From NCBI GenBank assembly GCA_030672555.1, contig DAOVGD010000154.1, positions 1 through 13,042 on the forward strand: a stretch of DNA of 13,042 nt, given 5' to 3'. This document shows positions 1-7,057 of this stretch, in pieces. A program made the position numbers and the translations under genes. The stretch comes from Desulfobacterales bacterium (GTDB lineage: Bacteria; Desulfobacterota; Desulfobacteria; Desulfobacterales; C00003106). Under the pieces are notes generated by a model. That model saw only the letters and a list, made by a program, of their open reading frames with translations, was not told where the DNA came from and made no database searches. Position 1 is the first letter of the stretch; every line of letters begins with the position of its first letter.

Positions 1-135
1 TACTGCAAAAGCGTGAGAAACGGCCCAAATTCCCGCAAGTTTTCGTCAAATAGGCCTGCTATTCTCCTCAAATTTGCGAAAATTTTGTCTCGTTCTCACT
101 CTTTTTCGTTACGGACATAATTCTCGGACAGCCTC
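1..135 (-). mobile_element. Truncated copy (left edge cut) of a MITE-like terminal-inverted-repeat element
   Basis: This stretch is the reverse complement of most of the complete element at 6899-7057, with only two mismatches that I can see (around positions 11 and 39). It ends at 119-135 in the terminal repeat AATTCTCGGACAGCCTC, followed by CTAG at 136-139. The other terminal repeat and a few bases lie outside the window. It has no coding capacity, so it is a non-autonomous element that would need a transposase supplied elsewhere. Its internal sequence is inverted relative to the other copy, so the two copies bracket about 6.8 kb containing lysS and rnc. Confidence 0.85.
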
Positions 136-139
136 CTAG

Positions 140-367
140 TCTCGTTCTTATAATAGCTCGCCACAAAGGCGCAAAGAGCACAAAGTTTTAAAGACTATTG
201 ACAATTCCCTTGATTCCAATTTTTAAAATCTTCCTTTGATAATTTATTTCATCTTTTATCACATTAGATCTCACTTTGCGAACTTTCAGCCGTCGTAGCC
301 AATTCAGCCGTCGTAGCCAAGGCTACTATGGCGAAGTCGGCTTGCGTCTTGGCGGTGAGATAAACGG
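140..367. repeat. Repeat-rich spacer downstream of lysS
   Basis: No gene is visible here. The spacer starts with a degenerate arm of CGCAAAG-type repeats (159-185) and ends with a roughly complementary arm, CTTGCGTCTTGGCGGTGAG (341-359); a better preserved pair of the same family is at 6726-6791. Between them lies an exact tandem duplication of an 18-bp unit, TTCAGCCGTCGTAGCCAA, at 285-302 and 303-320. A small palindrome, GTAGCC-AA-GGCTAC, spans the end of the second unit. The arms could form a stem downstream of the lysS stop codon, but there is no U-tract terminator. Confidence 0.6.
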
Positions 368-1840
368 TTATTTGTTTTTTAAGTGAGGGAAAAAAATTAC
401 CTCACGAATGGAGAGCGCATTCGTTAGCAGCATAACAACTCGATCTATTCCAACTCCTTCTCCCGCAGCGGGAGGCATGCCATACTCAAGTGCTTGAATA
501 TACTCAGCATCCATATAATGAGCCTCTTCATCTCCAGCATCCCGATCAGCAACCTGCTGCAAAAAGCGTTCTTTCTGATCAACTGGATCGTTCAACTCGG
601 AGAAACCATTAGCGATCTCGCGGCCTGCAATAAACAGCTCAAAACGGTCCGTAAGGCTGGGATCGGAAGAATTCTTTCTGGAAAGAGGGGAAATATCCGT
701 AGGATAACCAGTGATAAATGTGGGCTGGATTAACTTTGGCTCTACCAGGACGTCAAACAATTTGGCCAATATCTTCCCGCGCCTATGGCTTTTCTGCAGA
801 GGTATTGTGTGCTCTGTCGCAAAGGCTATCATTTTTTCTTTATCATCCAAAATTTCAGGGGGCATTCCGCCTAATGTTGTTAAAGCATCATATAGTGTCA
901 TACGCTGCCATGGCGGATTAAGGTTAATTTCATTATCCTGGTATACAATAGTAGTGTCTCCCAAAACTTCTTTAGCCACAAATACGAACATTTCTTCAGT
1001 CAATTTAATCAGATCCTCATAAGTAGCATAGGCCTGATAGAATTCAAGCATAGTGAATTCAGGATTGTGTTGCGTGGAGATCCCCTCGTTCCTAAAATTT
1101 CTATTGATTTCAAAAACCCGCTCAACCCCTCCTATCACCAAACGCTTAAGATATAGTTCCGGGGCAATTCTCAAAAACAGTTCCATACCAAGGGCGTTAT
1201 GGTAAGTTTTGAACGGTTTGGCCTCCGCCCCTCCCGGAATTGGCTGCATCATCGGTGTTTCCACTTCACAAAAATCTCGGTCGACCAAAAAATTGCGAAA
1301 TGCCTGAACAATAAGACTTCTCTTCAAAAAAATCTCCCTGACATTCTGGTTCATTATCAGGTCAAGATAACGCTGCCTGTATCTTTTTTCAGGGTCCTTC
1401 AACCCATGAAATTTTTCGGGAAGAGGGCGGATGGCTTTGGCAACAAGGAAAAACTCATGAACCAACAATGACCACTCTCCGGTCTTTGTTTGAAACACCG
1501 TCCCTTTTAAACCAACATAATCACCTCTGTCGATCTTTTTAAAGATAGCATAAGACTCTTTACCAACCTCGTTTTGCTGAATGTAAGCCTGAATTTTTCC
1601 CGTGCGGTCCAATATGTGGAAAAAGGCAGCCTTCCCGAATCGCCTCATAGATATAACCCGGCCAGCCAAAATAAAGATGGGACTTCCCTCTTCTATTTCT
1701 TTATTCTCTTCCAAAGACCGCCAAATATCAGAGACTGTATGTTCTACCTTAAAATCATTCGGGTAGAGATCAAGCCCGTCGGCGGCCATGCTCCTTGCCT
1801 TTTCATGACATTTGCGAATAACTTCACTTGTCTCTTGCAT
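368..1840 (-). CDS. lysS: Lysine--tRNA ligase (class II lysyl-tRNA synthetase)
   Basis: This enzyme charges tRNA-Lys with lysine in the cytoplasm, using ATP. The 490-aa product has the usual length and layout of bacterial class II LysRS. An N-terminal OB-fold anticodon-binding domain occupies about residues 56-135 and the catalytic core follows. Motif 2 is clear at about 248-266 (FRNEGIS followed by HNPEFTMLE). Motif 3 is at about 460-473, reading GEGVGIDRVVMLLT where many family members have GLGIGIDR. The ATG at 1840 is preceded by GGAGA at a short spacing. The gene is transcribed away from rnc and stands alone on its strand, with a 260-bp shared upstream region. A TTGACA lies upstream on this strand (1899-1904), but the matching -10 is poor, so no promoter is called. 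No frameshift or missing core residue is seen. Confidence 0.97.
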   Translation of the reverse strand: MQETSEVIRKCHEKARSMAADGLDLYPNDFKVEHTVSDIWRSLEENKEIEEGSPIFILAGRVISMRRFGKAAFFHILDRTGKIQAYIQQNEVGKESYAIFKKIDRGDYVGLKGTVFQTKTGEWSLLVHEFFLVAKAIRPLPEKFHGLKDPEKRYRQRYLDLIMNQNVREIFLKRSLIVQAFRNFLVDRDFCEVETPMMQPIPGGAEAKPFKTYHNALGMELFLRIAPELYLKRLVIGGVERVFEINRNFRNEGISTQHNPEFTMLEFYQAYATYEDLIKLTEEMFVFVAKEVLGDTTIVYQDNEINLNPPWQRMTLYDALTTLGGMPPEILDDKEKMIAFATEHTIPLQKSHRRGKILAKLFDVLVEPKLIQPTFITGYPTDISPLSRKNSSDPSLTDRFELFIAGREIANGFSELNDPVDQKERFLQQVADRDAGDEEAHYMDAEYIQALEYGMPPAAGEGVGIDRVVMLLTNALSIREVIFFPHLKNK

Positions 1841-1929
1841 ATATCTCCAAGCCTTTCAAAAAGTTGAATCTTTTTTGCTAACGTATTTCGGGAAGTGTGT
1901 CAAGACAAAACGCCGAATTTCGGGCTTCC

Positions 1930-1958
1930 TTGACATATGCGACAAATATAATTAAAAG
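1930..1958 (+). promoter_or_regulatory. Possible sigma-70-type promoter for rnc
   Basis: A perfect -35 box, TTGACA (1930-1935), is followed after 17 bp by TAAAAG (1953-1958), a 4-of-6 match to the -10 consensus. A start near 1965 would give a leader of about 135 nt holding the hairpin at 2033-2085. The call rests only on consensus matching. Confidence 0.35.
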
Positions 1959-2032
1959 AGTTGAAGAAACCCCATTAATGCTGAGGCTTCTATAACAACT
2001 TAATTTTGATGGTTTTACATTTTAGGATAAAC

Positions 2033-2085
2033 TTGAGACCTTTGAAAAACGCGACATTTTTTCGTCAGTTTTTCAAAGGTCTCAA
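2033..2085 (+). promoter_or_regulatory. Perfect 18-bp stem-loop in the rnc leader
   Basis: TTGAGACCTTTGAAAAAC (2033-2050) is exactly complementary to 2068-2085. Three further pairs (GAC 2053-2055 with GTC 2064-2066) sit beyond a small internal loop and close an 8-nt apical loop. The stem ends 5 nt before the AGGA ribosome binding site at 2091-2094 and 16 nt before the rnc ATG. An RNA stem of about 21 pairs is in the size range RNase III can bind, and in Escherichia coli RNase III controls its own mRNA by cleaving a leader stem. Autoregulation here is inferred. The sequence could instead be a dispersed palindromic repeat with no regulatory role. Confidence 0.55.
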
Positions 2086-2101
2086 CTTATAGGATAGTAC
2101 T

Positions 2102-2809
2102 ATGAGCACTACGGACATCTCTTCTCTTGAACAGAGTCTTGAATACAAATTCAAAAACATAGAGTTCATACAAGAAGCCTTGCGACACAGCTCTTTTGTT
2201 AATGAACAAAACGACTTCTCGCTCACAAACAATGAGAGGCTGGAGTTTTTAGGAGATTCCGTTTTAGGCCTAATTATAAGCCATCTTTTGATGATACGTT
2301 TTCCCGAAATGAATGAAGGCGATCTATCAAAAATGCGTGCTGCTATCGTTAATGAGACTCAGTTGGCGAATGTCGCCCAAGACCTTTCCCTGGGATCGTA
2401 TTTGATGCTTGGGAAAGGGGAGACTCTTGCACACGGCTACGAAAAGAAATCTATTTTGGCCGATACCCTTGAAGCAGTGCTTGCGGCCATATATCTCGAC
2501 GGCGGGATAGATTCCGTCTCCAAGGTGATAGAAACCCTTTTTGCTGAGCCAGTGAATTCCCTGGCCCTAAAGCTGATAAAAAAAGATTTTAAAAGCAGAT
2601 TGCAGGAGCACGCCCAATTTCGTTTTAAAATGATACCGTGCTATGAAGTCATAAGTGAAGACGGACCATCGCACGATAAGACCTTTACGGTTCGAATGAC
2701 CGTTGGATCCGATATATCAACAGAGGGAATTGGAAAAAGCAAAAAAGAGGCAGAGCAGGATGCAGCCGAAAAAGGACTTAAGCTCCTTAAAACTCCAGAG
2801 AAGGAATAA
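2102..2809 (+). CDS. rnc: Ribonuclease III
   Basis: This is the double-stranded-RNA endonuclease that processes rRNA precursors and some mRNAs. The 235-aa product has the normal length of a bacterial RNase III. The signature NERLEFLGD is at 44-52, giving acidic residues E48 and D52. The second acidic pair, D121 and E124, lies in ILADTLEAVLAAIYLDGG, so all four metal-binding positions of the family are present. A double-stranded-RNA-binding domain covers about 162-228, with the GPSHDKTF and SKKEAEQDAA segments. The ATG at 2102 has AGGA seven bases upstream. In many bacteria rnc neighbours era or an Elp3-like radical SAM gene. Here those two lie about 7.5 kb downstream on the same strand, separated by minus-strand genes and repeats, which suggests an ancestral cluster that has been split. 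Confidence 0.97.
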   Translation: MSTTDISSLEQSLEYKFKNIEFIQEALRHSSFVNEQNDFSLTNNERLEFLGDSVLGLIISHLLMIRFPEMNEGDLSKMRAAIVNETQLANVAQDLSLGSYLMLGKGETLAHGYEKKSILADTLEAVLAAIYLDGGIDSVSKVIETLFAEPVNSLALKLIKKDFKSRLQEHAQFRFKMIPCYEVISEDGPSHDKTFTVRMTVGSDISTEGIGKSKKEAEQDAAEKGLKLLKTPEKE

Positions 2810-2836
2810 CTATAAATTTTAAGATAATGTTTTTGG

Positions 2837-3048
2837 GGACGCAGATTTACGCAGATAGCCGCAGATTAAAAAAAATCCTGAAAATCAGCGTTCACCCGCC
2901 CGACTCGCCTGAGCGCTCGCGACCCGCCTGCCATTGCAAGGCCCGCCCTCCTGCCAAGCCCGCCCTCCTCACAAGCGAGAGCGATGGCGGACAGGCGGAG
3001 CGAGGCGGACAGGGCACGAGCGGGCAGGTGGCGGGCAGGTCTGCGTCC
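2837..3048. repeat. GC-rich foldback island between rnc and the small genes
   Basis: The island is bounded by an exact 9-bp inverted repeat, GGACGCAGA (2837-2845) and TCTGCGTCC (3040-3048). Inside the left edge is a short run of CGCAGAT-type units. The core is strikingly GC-rich compared with its AT-rich surroundings and is built of CCCGCC / GGCGGAC words, so its left and right halves are imperfectly complementary. It also holds a direct repeat, GCCCGCCCTCCT, at 2941-2952 and 2958-2969 (17-bp period). Open frames across it have low-complexity translations rich in P, R, G and A, and I do not regard them as genes. It looks like a dispersed intergenic repeat. Confidence 0.65.
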
Positions 3049-3083
3049 AAAATCTTTTTCTTGAATGCTATATATATGGAATC

Positions 3084-3275
3084 ATGACCTGTTCATTTCA
3101 TAGAGACAGAGATGCTTTTGTAACATGTGAACAGTTTCATATAGGCTATTGTCTTGAATGTTTCCAAAACGGGGTGGAGTGCAAGAGTCCAAATGTATAC
3201 TGTAAATACAGAACACAGTGCCTAATATGGGAATCTTATAGAGACGTGGTCAAACAAGAGAAGAGAGATAATTGA
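3084..3275 (+). CDS. Small cysteine/histidine-rich protein, B-box-like zinc-binding motif
   Basis: The product is 63 aa. Its first half has the spacing C-x2-H, then TC, then YCLEC (CSFH, VTCEQ, YCLECF), which resembles a B-box-type zinc finger. Three more cysteines follow in ECKSPNVYCKYRTQC, so one or two metal sites are plausible. The ATG at 3084 is chosen because the upstream extension of the frame runs through the GC-rich repeat and has low-complexity translation. Ribosome-binding sequence is weak (GGA at about 3078). A second tiny gene begins 8 nt after the stop, so the two are probably co-transcribed. The function is not known to me; zinc binding is inferred from cysteine spacing. Confidence 0.7.
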   Translation: MTCSFHRDRDAFVTCEQFHIGYCLECFQNGVECKSPNVYCKYRTQCLIWESYRDVVKQEKRDN

Positions 3276-3283
3276 GGTAAACA

Positions 3284-3373
3284 ATGAAAAGTTTTTTGTT
3301 CGTTGTGGCTATTATCGTTGTATGGCTGGCGCTTCAGCTATATATATTGCCGAAGCTGGGTATTTCCACCTGA
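3284..3373 (+). CDS. 29-aa single-span membrane peptide
   Basis: The peptide is a basic start (MKS), a hydrophobic run from about residue 4 to 22 (FLFVVAIIVVWLALQLYIL), and a short tail PKLGIST. This is the layout of a one-helix membrane protein. GAGG at 3274-3277 sits six bases before the ATG, a good ribosome binding site, and the gene starts 8 nt after the stop of the cysteine-rich gene. Both support translation despite the small size. The role is unknown. It may anchor or regulate a membrane partner, or be translationally linked to the gene before it. Confidence 0.6.
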   Translation: MKSFLFVVAIIVVWLALQLYILPKLGIST

Positions 3374-3466
3374 CTGAAAAAGTCATGCCGGATCGGCGAT
3401 CAGGCCAAAACAAAACAAACAGAACCAAGGAAGTGACGACCTATTTATAAAGTTGTTTCCCTATTT

Positions 3467-3685
3467 AGTGCCTGAACGAAAACCCTCAAATTTTACTTTT
3501 GAAATTCGAAATCCGAAACACGAAATCCGAAACAAATTCTAAATTTGAATGTTCAAATGCTCTAAGCGACGCAAATACCGAAGATTTTGTTTTGAACATT
3601 GGAGAATTTGATATTCGAAATTGTTTCGAGTTTCGAATTTCGATATTCGGTTTTTTGCCTGAACGGTACTTTTCGTTCAGGCACT
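3467..3685. repeat. 219-bp palindromic repeat element with 16-bp terminal inverted repeats (copy A)
   Basis: AGTGCCTGAACGAAAA (3467-3482) is the exact reverse complement of 3670-3685. ATTT occurs directly outside both ends (3463-3466 and 3686-3689), compatible with a 4-bp target duplication. The interior is a run of TTCGAAAT-type words that mirror each other, AAATTCGAAATCCGAAAC on the left and GTTTCGAATTTCGATATTCG on the right, so it can fold into a long hairpin. A secondary stem, GCCTGAACG (3658-3666) with CGTTCAGGC (3674-3682), forms at the right end. It has no believable coding content. The right end lies 2 nt from the stop codon of the lipoprotein gene. The 90 bp between the small membrane peptide gene and the element hold nothing I recognise. 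Confidence 0.75.
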
Positions 3686-3687
3686 AT

Positions 3688-4656
3688 TTAATCCTCTATC
3701 GGTATAAAAAAATTCCCCCACCAGTACCTTCTGTCTTGACCGGTCTTAATCGGGTAAAGTACGAGAGGTATCCACTTGTTAATGTAGTATGGTTTATACC
3801 GACAAGACCTACCCTCAAGTCTCACCGTTATCACGTTCGCTGCACATTTATAGGCTCCGTAAATTGCGGGGTCTTCATCCATATAACGAACATAGGCAAT
3901 GGACTTTAATTTCCTCTCGGGCAAGAACTTCCATTCCCATCCATAATTCGATTCAGTGCATGAAAACCACCTGTAGCGCAGAAGGTCTTCTATTTGAATC
4001 TTTACAGGCCTTTTCTTTGTACCGTCAATCTTCTTAATTATAAACCGTTTTGCAGAAGACTGTTCCGGATTAACAAAAATTTGCCATAGATAGTCTTGGC
4101 TGGTTTCATCTTTTCTGCTGATATCTACAGAGGCGCCCTTTTCCTTTTGTTTCGAGGCAGTGTGCGATCTGCTTGTCTTGTCCTCTTCACTTTTTCCCTT
4201 AAAGAGTGCATCCCAAAACTTATTCTCTTTCTCAACCGCTTTACTTTTTTCATCAGATGTCTCTGTTGATACCGGCATTTCGTCCGGTTCTGAATTCCCA
4301 CTCACTTGAGGAATTATCTGCGAGGGCTCGTCCCCATCACTGCCGTACACCGGTTGAATCTTCTCCTTGCGGTCACTGCGATTATCCCTTTTTTCAGATA
4401 TCTCTTTCCCCTCTTCGAGGTCATGGCAGTGATCGCTCTTCCCGGATACTTCTTTTACCGAAGTCTTTGGTTTAACAGTTGTGCTTTTCTTGACAGGTAC
4501 GTGCTTAGGTCCGTTTTTAGAAACGACAACGTCCCTTTCTTCAACAACTACTTGAGATGACTCACTTTGCGACCTAACGCCGTTCTGTGTAGTCATTGGA
4601 ACGCAAGAGGAAAATAGAAAAAGAGCGCAAAATGTGATTAAGATGGTTTTTCGCAT
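3688..4656 (-). CDS. Predicted outer-membrane or periplasmic lipoprotein of unknown function
   Basis: The product is 322 aa. It starts with a short signal peptide and a lipobox-like FSSC in which C18 would be the lipidated residue. Residues about 20-185 are low-complexity and highly charged (S, E, K, D rich), probably a flexible linker. From about 187 to the end there is a compact, aromatic-rich region (YRWFSC, YGWEWKF, RYWWGNFF) that looks like a folded domain I do not recognise. The ATG at 4656 lacks a clear ribosome binding site; translational coupling to the gene 50 nt upstream on the same strand is possible. The stop codon is immediately next to a repeat element. Pairing with the exported TPR protein upstream suggests both act in the cell envelope. 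Confidence 0.75.
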   Translation of the reverse strand: MRKTILITFCALFLFSSCVPMTTQNGVRSQSESSQVVVEERDVVVSKNGPKHVPVKKSTTVKPKTSVKEVSGKSDHCHDLEEGKEISEKRDNRSDRKEKIQPVYGSDGDEPSQIIPQVSGNSEPDEMPVSTETSDEKSKAVEKENKFWDALFKGKSEEDKTSRSHTASKQKEKGASVDISRKDETSQDYLWQIFVNPEQSSAKRFIIKKIDGTKKRPVKIQIEDLLRYRWFSCTESNYGWEWKFLPERKLKSIAYVRYMDEDPAIYGAYKCAANVITVRLEGRSCRYKPYYINKWIPLVLYPIKTGQDRRYWWGNFFIPIED

Positions 4657-4706
4657 GTGTTTGAATAAATGACCACGGAGTGGTTGCCGGCTAATCCTTT
4701 TGCTAT

Positions 4707-6695
4707 TTAATATGCGGTATTCTCCAAATAATCCTGGGCGTCCCTGTTACCCAAAGCTGCAGCACGCTTGAAATCTTCTACCGCCTTGCTTTTGTCCCCG
4801 GACAGTAAGTAGACCCTTCCTCTGCCATAAAAGTACACTCCGTTCTCGGGACTCAGTTCAAGGGCTTTATTGATAGCGGCTATCCCTTTTTCATATTCTC
4901 CTATTTCTCCATAGGATATCCCCTGGTTGAAGTATGCGGCGCTATTCTCGGGAGAAAGCTCGATCACTTTGTCAAAATACCTGATTGCCTCTTTATGGTT
5001 CCCATACGTGGAGAAAAGCATCCCTTTATCAAACCAATGCTGTGCAATATCAATCTGCCTTTCTTCCTCAGACGTGTCCTTTTCAACTTCTCTTTCCGTT
5101 ACAGTTCCAGCCGGCATCCTCTCGTCTACGCGGGCTCCAGTGGGGGAAACAGCCATGTTCTTAAAGTACGCTGCTAATGTCTTGATGTCATTAGTCATAA
5201 TCGACCACTTGGCACTGGCCCGTCCATCCTTGAGATCTACCAAAAATGTAGTTCTTCCCATCTTGGGTAAGGGCCGTTTACTCCCCGGAGCCATCGGCAT
5301 TATCTCCATGAGAAAATCAAGATACCCTGTCATATCGATATCCATGGTCATAAAAGGGCCTTTTGCAGGTACTGCTTTTAGCCCCTTTGCAATCTTGATC
5401 AGTTCACTTAGCCGTTTATCATTGGACGCCATCAACAGGAGCTTGCCAACTGCAGTTATGCGCGTTTCGGAATTAATCATCAGGTCCATGCCTGGAGTAT
5501 GCATCCCATTCGGCATGGCGTTAAAGGGGAGCTGGGTCTTAACGCCAATGACCTTGTAACCATCCACTGTGCTGTCCGGCGTTCGCATGTAGAGATTCTC
5601 GGCTTTCCCGCCCAAATCCTTTGCCATCATCGTGGCCATATCCTGGCCGAATTTCATCATCCACGGTATATAGACTTTCTCCAAAAAGTTAGGGGCATTT
5701 GGGGGGTCTTTTAGGACGGCGATCGCTTCAAAATCCATACTGGTCTTACTAAAAGAAGCGCCACCTGCCATTTCTCCGGTAAAGCCCTCGCAGATTGCGG
5801 CCATGCCGGCGAAATTGATCCCCATACTTTCATAGAACTTACCGAAGCACCTGTCGAGCAGATTAAGCATGCCTGTCATATCGTAACTGCGGGACCTGAA
5901 GTTCATCTGTTGTTTCGGTTTGTAGGCATCCAAAAAGGACGTCTTTCCACCCTGTGTAAAGAGCCCGGCCAACTCACTCCCGTCTAAGGCCTTTGCCTCG
6001 TAAGATATGGTAAGTTTATCCGGTCTCAGGTCGAGTCCTATTGTAAGGATTTCCACCTGTTCGGCCATCTCCAGCATTTCCAGTAACATAGTTCTTATGT
6101 CTTGAGGCTTTGGACCGAACTGAGGATTTACCTGTCCTTGTGGAAAGTTCTCCAGTTTATTGAGTCCTTCCATAATCTGTGCATCGAATTTATTTAAGAG
6201 TGCCCTGATATTCAATTCCACAGACACCGAAGCAGTGGCTTTGGCCCCGGAGGCATCAACCAATACCGCTTTGACAGCGTCTGAAACGGTCCCGCCCGGA
6301 GGCAGCGTAAGGACATAGTAGTCAGGACCGGCAACGGCCTTGAAAGTCATTTGGAAGGTTTCATTCGACCTTTGGAAAGGAATAAGCATGGCCATACTTG
6401 TTTGAACATTGTTTAAGTCGCACATCATGACGATCAATCTCGTTGGGTCAATCCAGTTTGTGCCCATGAGCATCCCCCTGAGCTGGGCTGTAGGAGAATT
6501 CATCGGTTGAGCGGGAACAACGCCGATCAGTTCATCAATAACATTAAGGGTCTTCTCAAGATCGCTGATTCTTATTAAAATCTTATCGGGGCAATTTGCC
6601 TTCTCCTGTGCCGACATCAAACCGTACCATCCAACCACCAGTATCAGAGCAATGAGGGCAATAAAAAATGTATGCCGAGCAGTTTTAATCTTCAT
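4707..6695 (-). CDS. Exported protein with C-terminal TPR repeats, unknown large N-terminal domain
   Basis: The product is 662 aa. Residues about 7-29 form a hydrophobic signal peptide or anchor ending near SAQ, so the protein is probably periplasmic or membrane-attached. Residues about 35-510 form a large region of mixed strands and helices that I cannot assign to a family. Residues about 549-650 contain three consecutive tetratricopeptide repeats, recognisable by A-x3-F-x-K-x2-E-L-P-style endings (YFDKVIELSPENSAAYFNQG, then AINKALELSPENG, then DFKRAAALG). TPRs usually bind other proteins. The ATG at 6695 has AGGAGA seven bases upstream. The gene is followed after 50 nt by the lipoprotein gene, so the two probably form an operon. 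The specific function is unknown. Confidence 0.8.
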   Translation of the reverse strand: MKIKTARHTFFIALIALILVVGWYGLMSAQEKANCPDKILIRISDLEKTLNVIDELIGVVPAQPMNSPTAQLRGMLMGTNWIDPTRLIVMMCDLNNVQTSMAMLIPFQRSNETFQMTFKAVAGPDYYVLTLPPGGTVSDAVKAVLVDASGAKATASVSVELNIRALLNKFDAQIMEGLNKLENFPQGQVNPQFGPKPQDIRTMLLEMLEMAEQVEILTIGLDLRPDKLTISYEAKALDGSELAGLFTQGGKTSFLDAYKPKQQMNFRSRSYDMTGMLNLLDRCFGKFYESMGINFAGMAAICEGFTGEMAGGASFSKTSMDFEAIAVLKDPPNAPNFLEKVYIPWMMKFGQDMATMMAKDLGGKAENLYMRTPDSTVDGYKVIGVKTQLPFNAMPNGMHTPGMDLMINSETRITAVGKLLLMASNDKRLSELIKIAKGLKAVPAKGPFMTMDIDMTGYLDFLMEIMPMAPGSKRPLPKMGRTTFLVDLKDGRASAKWSIMTNDIKTLAAYFKNMAVSPTGARVDERMPAGTVTEREVEKDTSEEERQIDIAQHWFDKGMLFSTYGNHKEAIRYFDKVIELSPENSAAYFNQGISYGEIGEYEKGIAAINKALELSPENGVYFYGRGRVYLLSGDKSKAVEDFKRAAALGNRDAQDYLENTAY

Positions 6696-6725
6696 GAGAT
6701 TCTCCTATTTTTATTGGAATAGTTC

Positions 6726-6791
6726 CCCGCAAAGACGCAAAGATTTAAAGACCAGGAATATTCAAGTTTTTCTTTGCGTTCTTTGCGGTGA
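6726..6791. repeat. Hairpin of CGCAAAG-type repeats upstream of the TPR gene
   Basis: CCCGCAAAGACGCAAAGA (6726-6743) is nearly complementary to TCTTTGCGTTCTTTGCGGTGA (6771-6791), with one small indel. The hairpin lies 30 nt upstream of the TPR gene start on the minus strand, so it may sit in that gene's leader. The same repeat family, more degenerate, flanks the spacer at 140-367. It is probably a dispersed repeat. The rest of 6792-6860 is AT-rich and holds nothing I recognise. Confidence 0.6.
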
Positions 6792-6898
6792 GTTGAATCG
6801 TTGTTTCTTACATAATATCTAAAATCGTCTTTTGGGTGGGATTTATTTAGAAAAAAATGGTTATGGACTTACGACAAAAGGCTTCTCCGTTTCCCTAG

Positions 6899-7057
6899 GA
6901 GGCTGTCCGAGAATTATGTCCGTAACGAAAAAGAGTGAGAACGAGACAAAATTTTCGCAAATTTGAGGAGAATAGCAGGCCTATTTGACGAAAATTTGCG
7001 GGAATTTGGGCCGTTTCTCACTCTTTTGCAGTAGGATCAGAATTCTCGGACAGCCTC
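6899..7057 (+). mobile_element. Complete 159-bp MITE-like element with 17-bp perfect terminal inverted repeats and CTAG flanks
   Basis: GAGGCTGTCCGAGAATT (6899-6915) is the exact reverse complement of 7041-7057. CTAG directly flanks both ends (6895-6898 and 7058-7061), which fits a 4-bp target-site duplication of the YTAR type known for part of the IS5 family; assignment to that family is inference. The interior also folds back: AAAAGAGTGAGA (6929-6940) pairs with 7016-7027, and CGCAAATTT words pair nearer the centre. No protein is encoded. A near-identical copy is cut by the left edge of the window (1-135). The element interrupts the 3' end of the HAO-like cytochrome gene and supplies its present stop codon. 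Confidence 0.88.

Noticed and set aside
2827..3087. 86-aa plus-strand frame, and the N-terminal extension of the cysteine-rich gene back to 2934
   Set aside because: Both are translations of the GC-rich foldback island; they are low complexity, and a better start exists at 3084.
3656..3685. Hairpin at the end of the lipoprotein gene as a Rho-independent terminator
   Set aside because: On the lipoprotein strand the stem is followed by an A-run, not a U-run; on the plus strand the T-run precedes the stem. It does not meet the usual criterion in either direction.
3499..3909. 136-aa plus-strand frame
   Set aside because: It crosses the palindromic repeat and the end of the lipoprotein gene on the other strand; the repetitive translation (FEIRNTKSE-like) is the signature of the repeat, not a protein.
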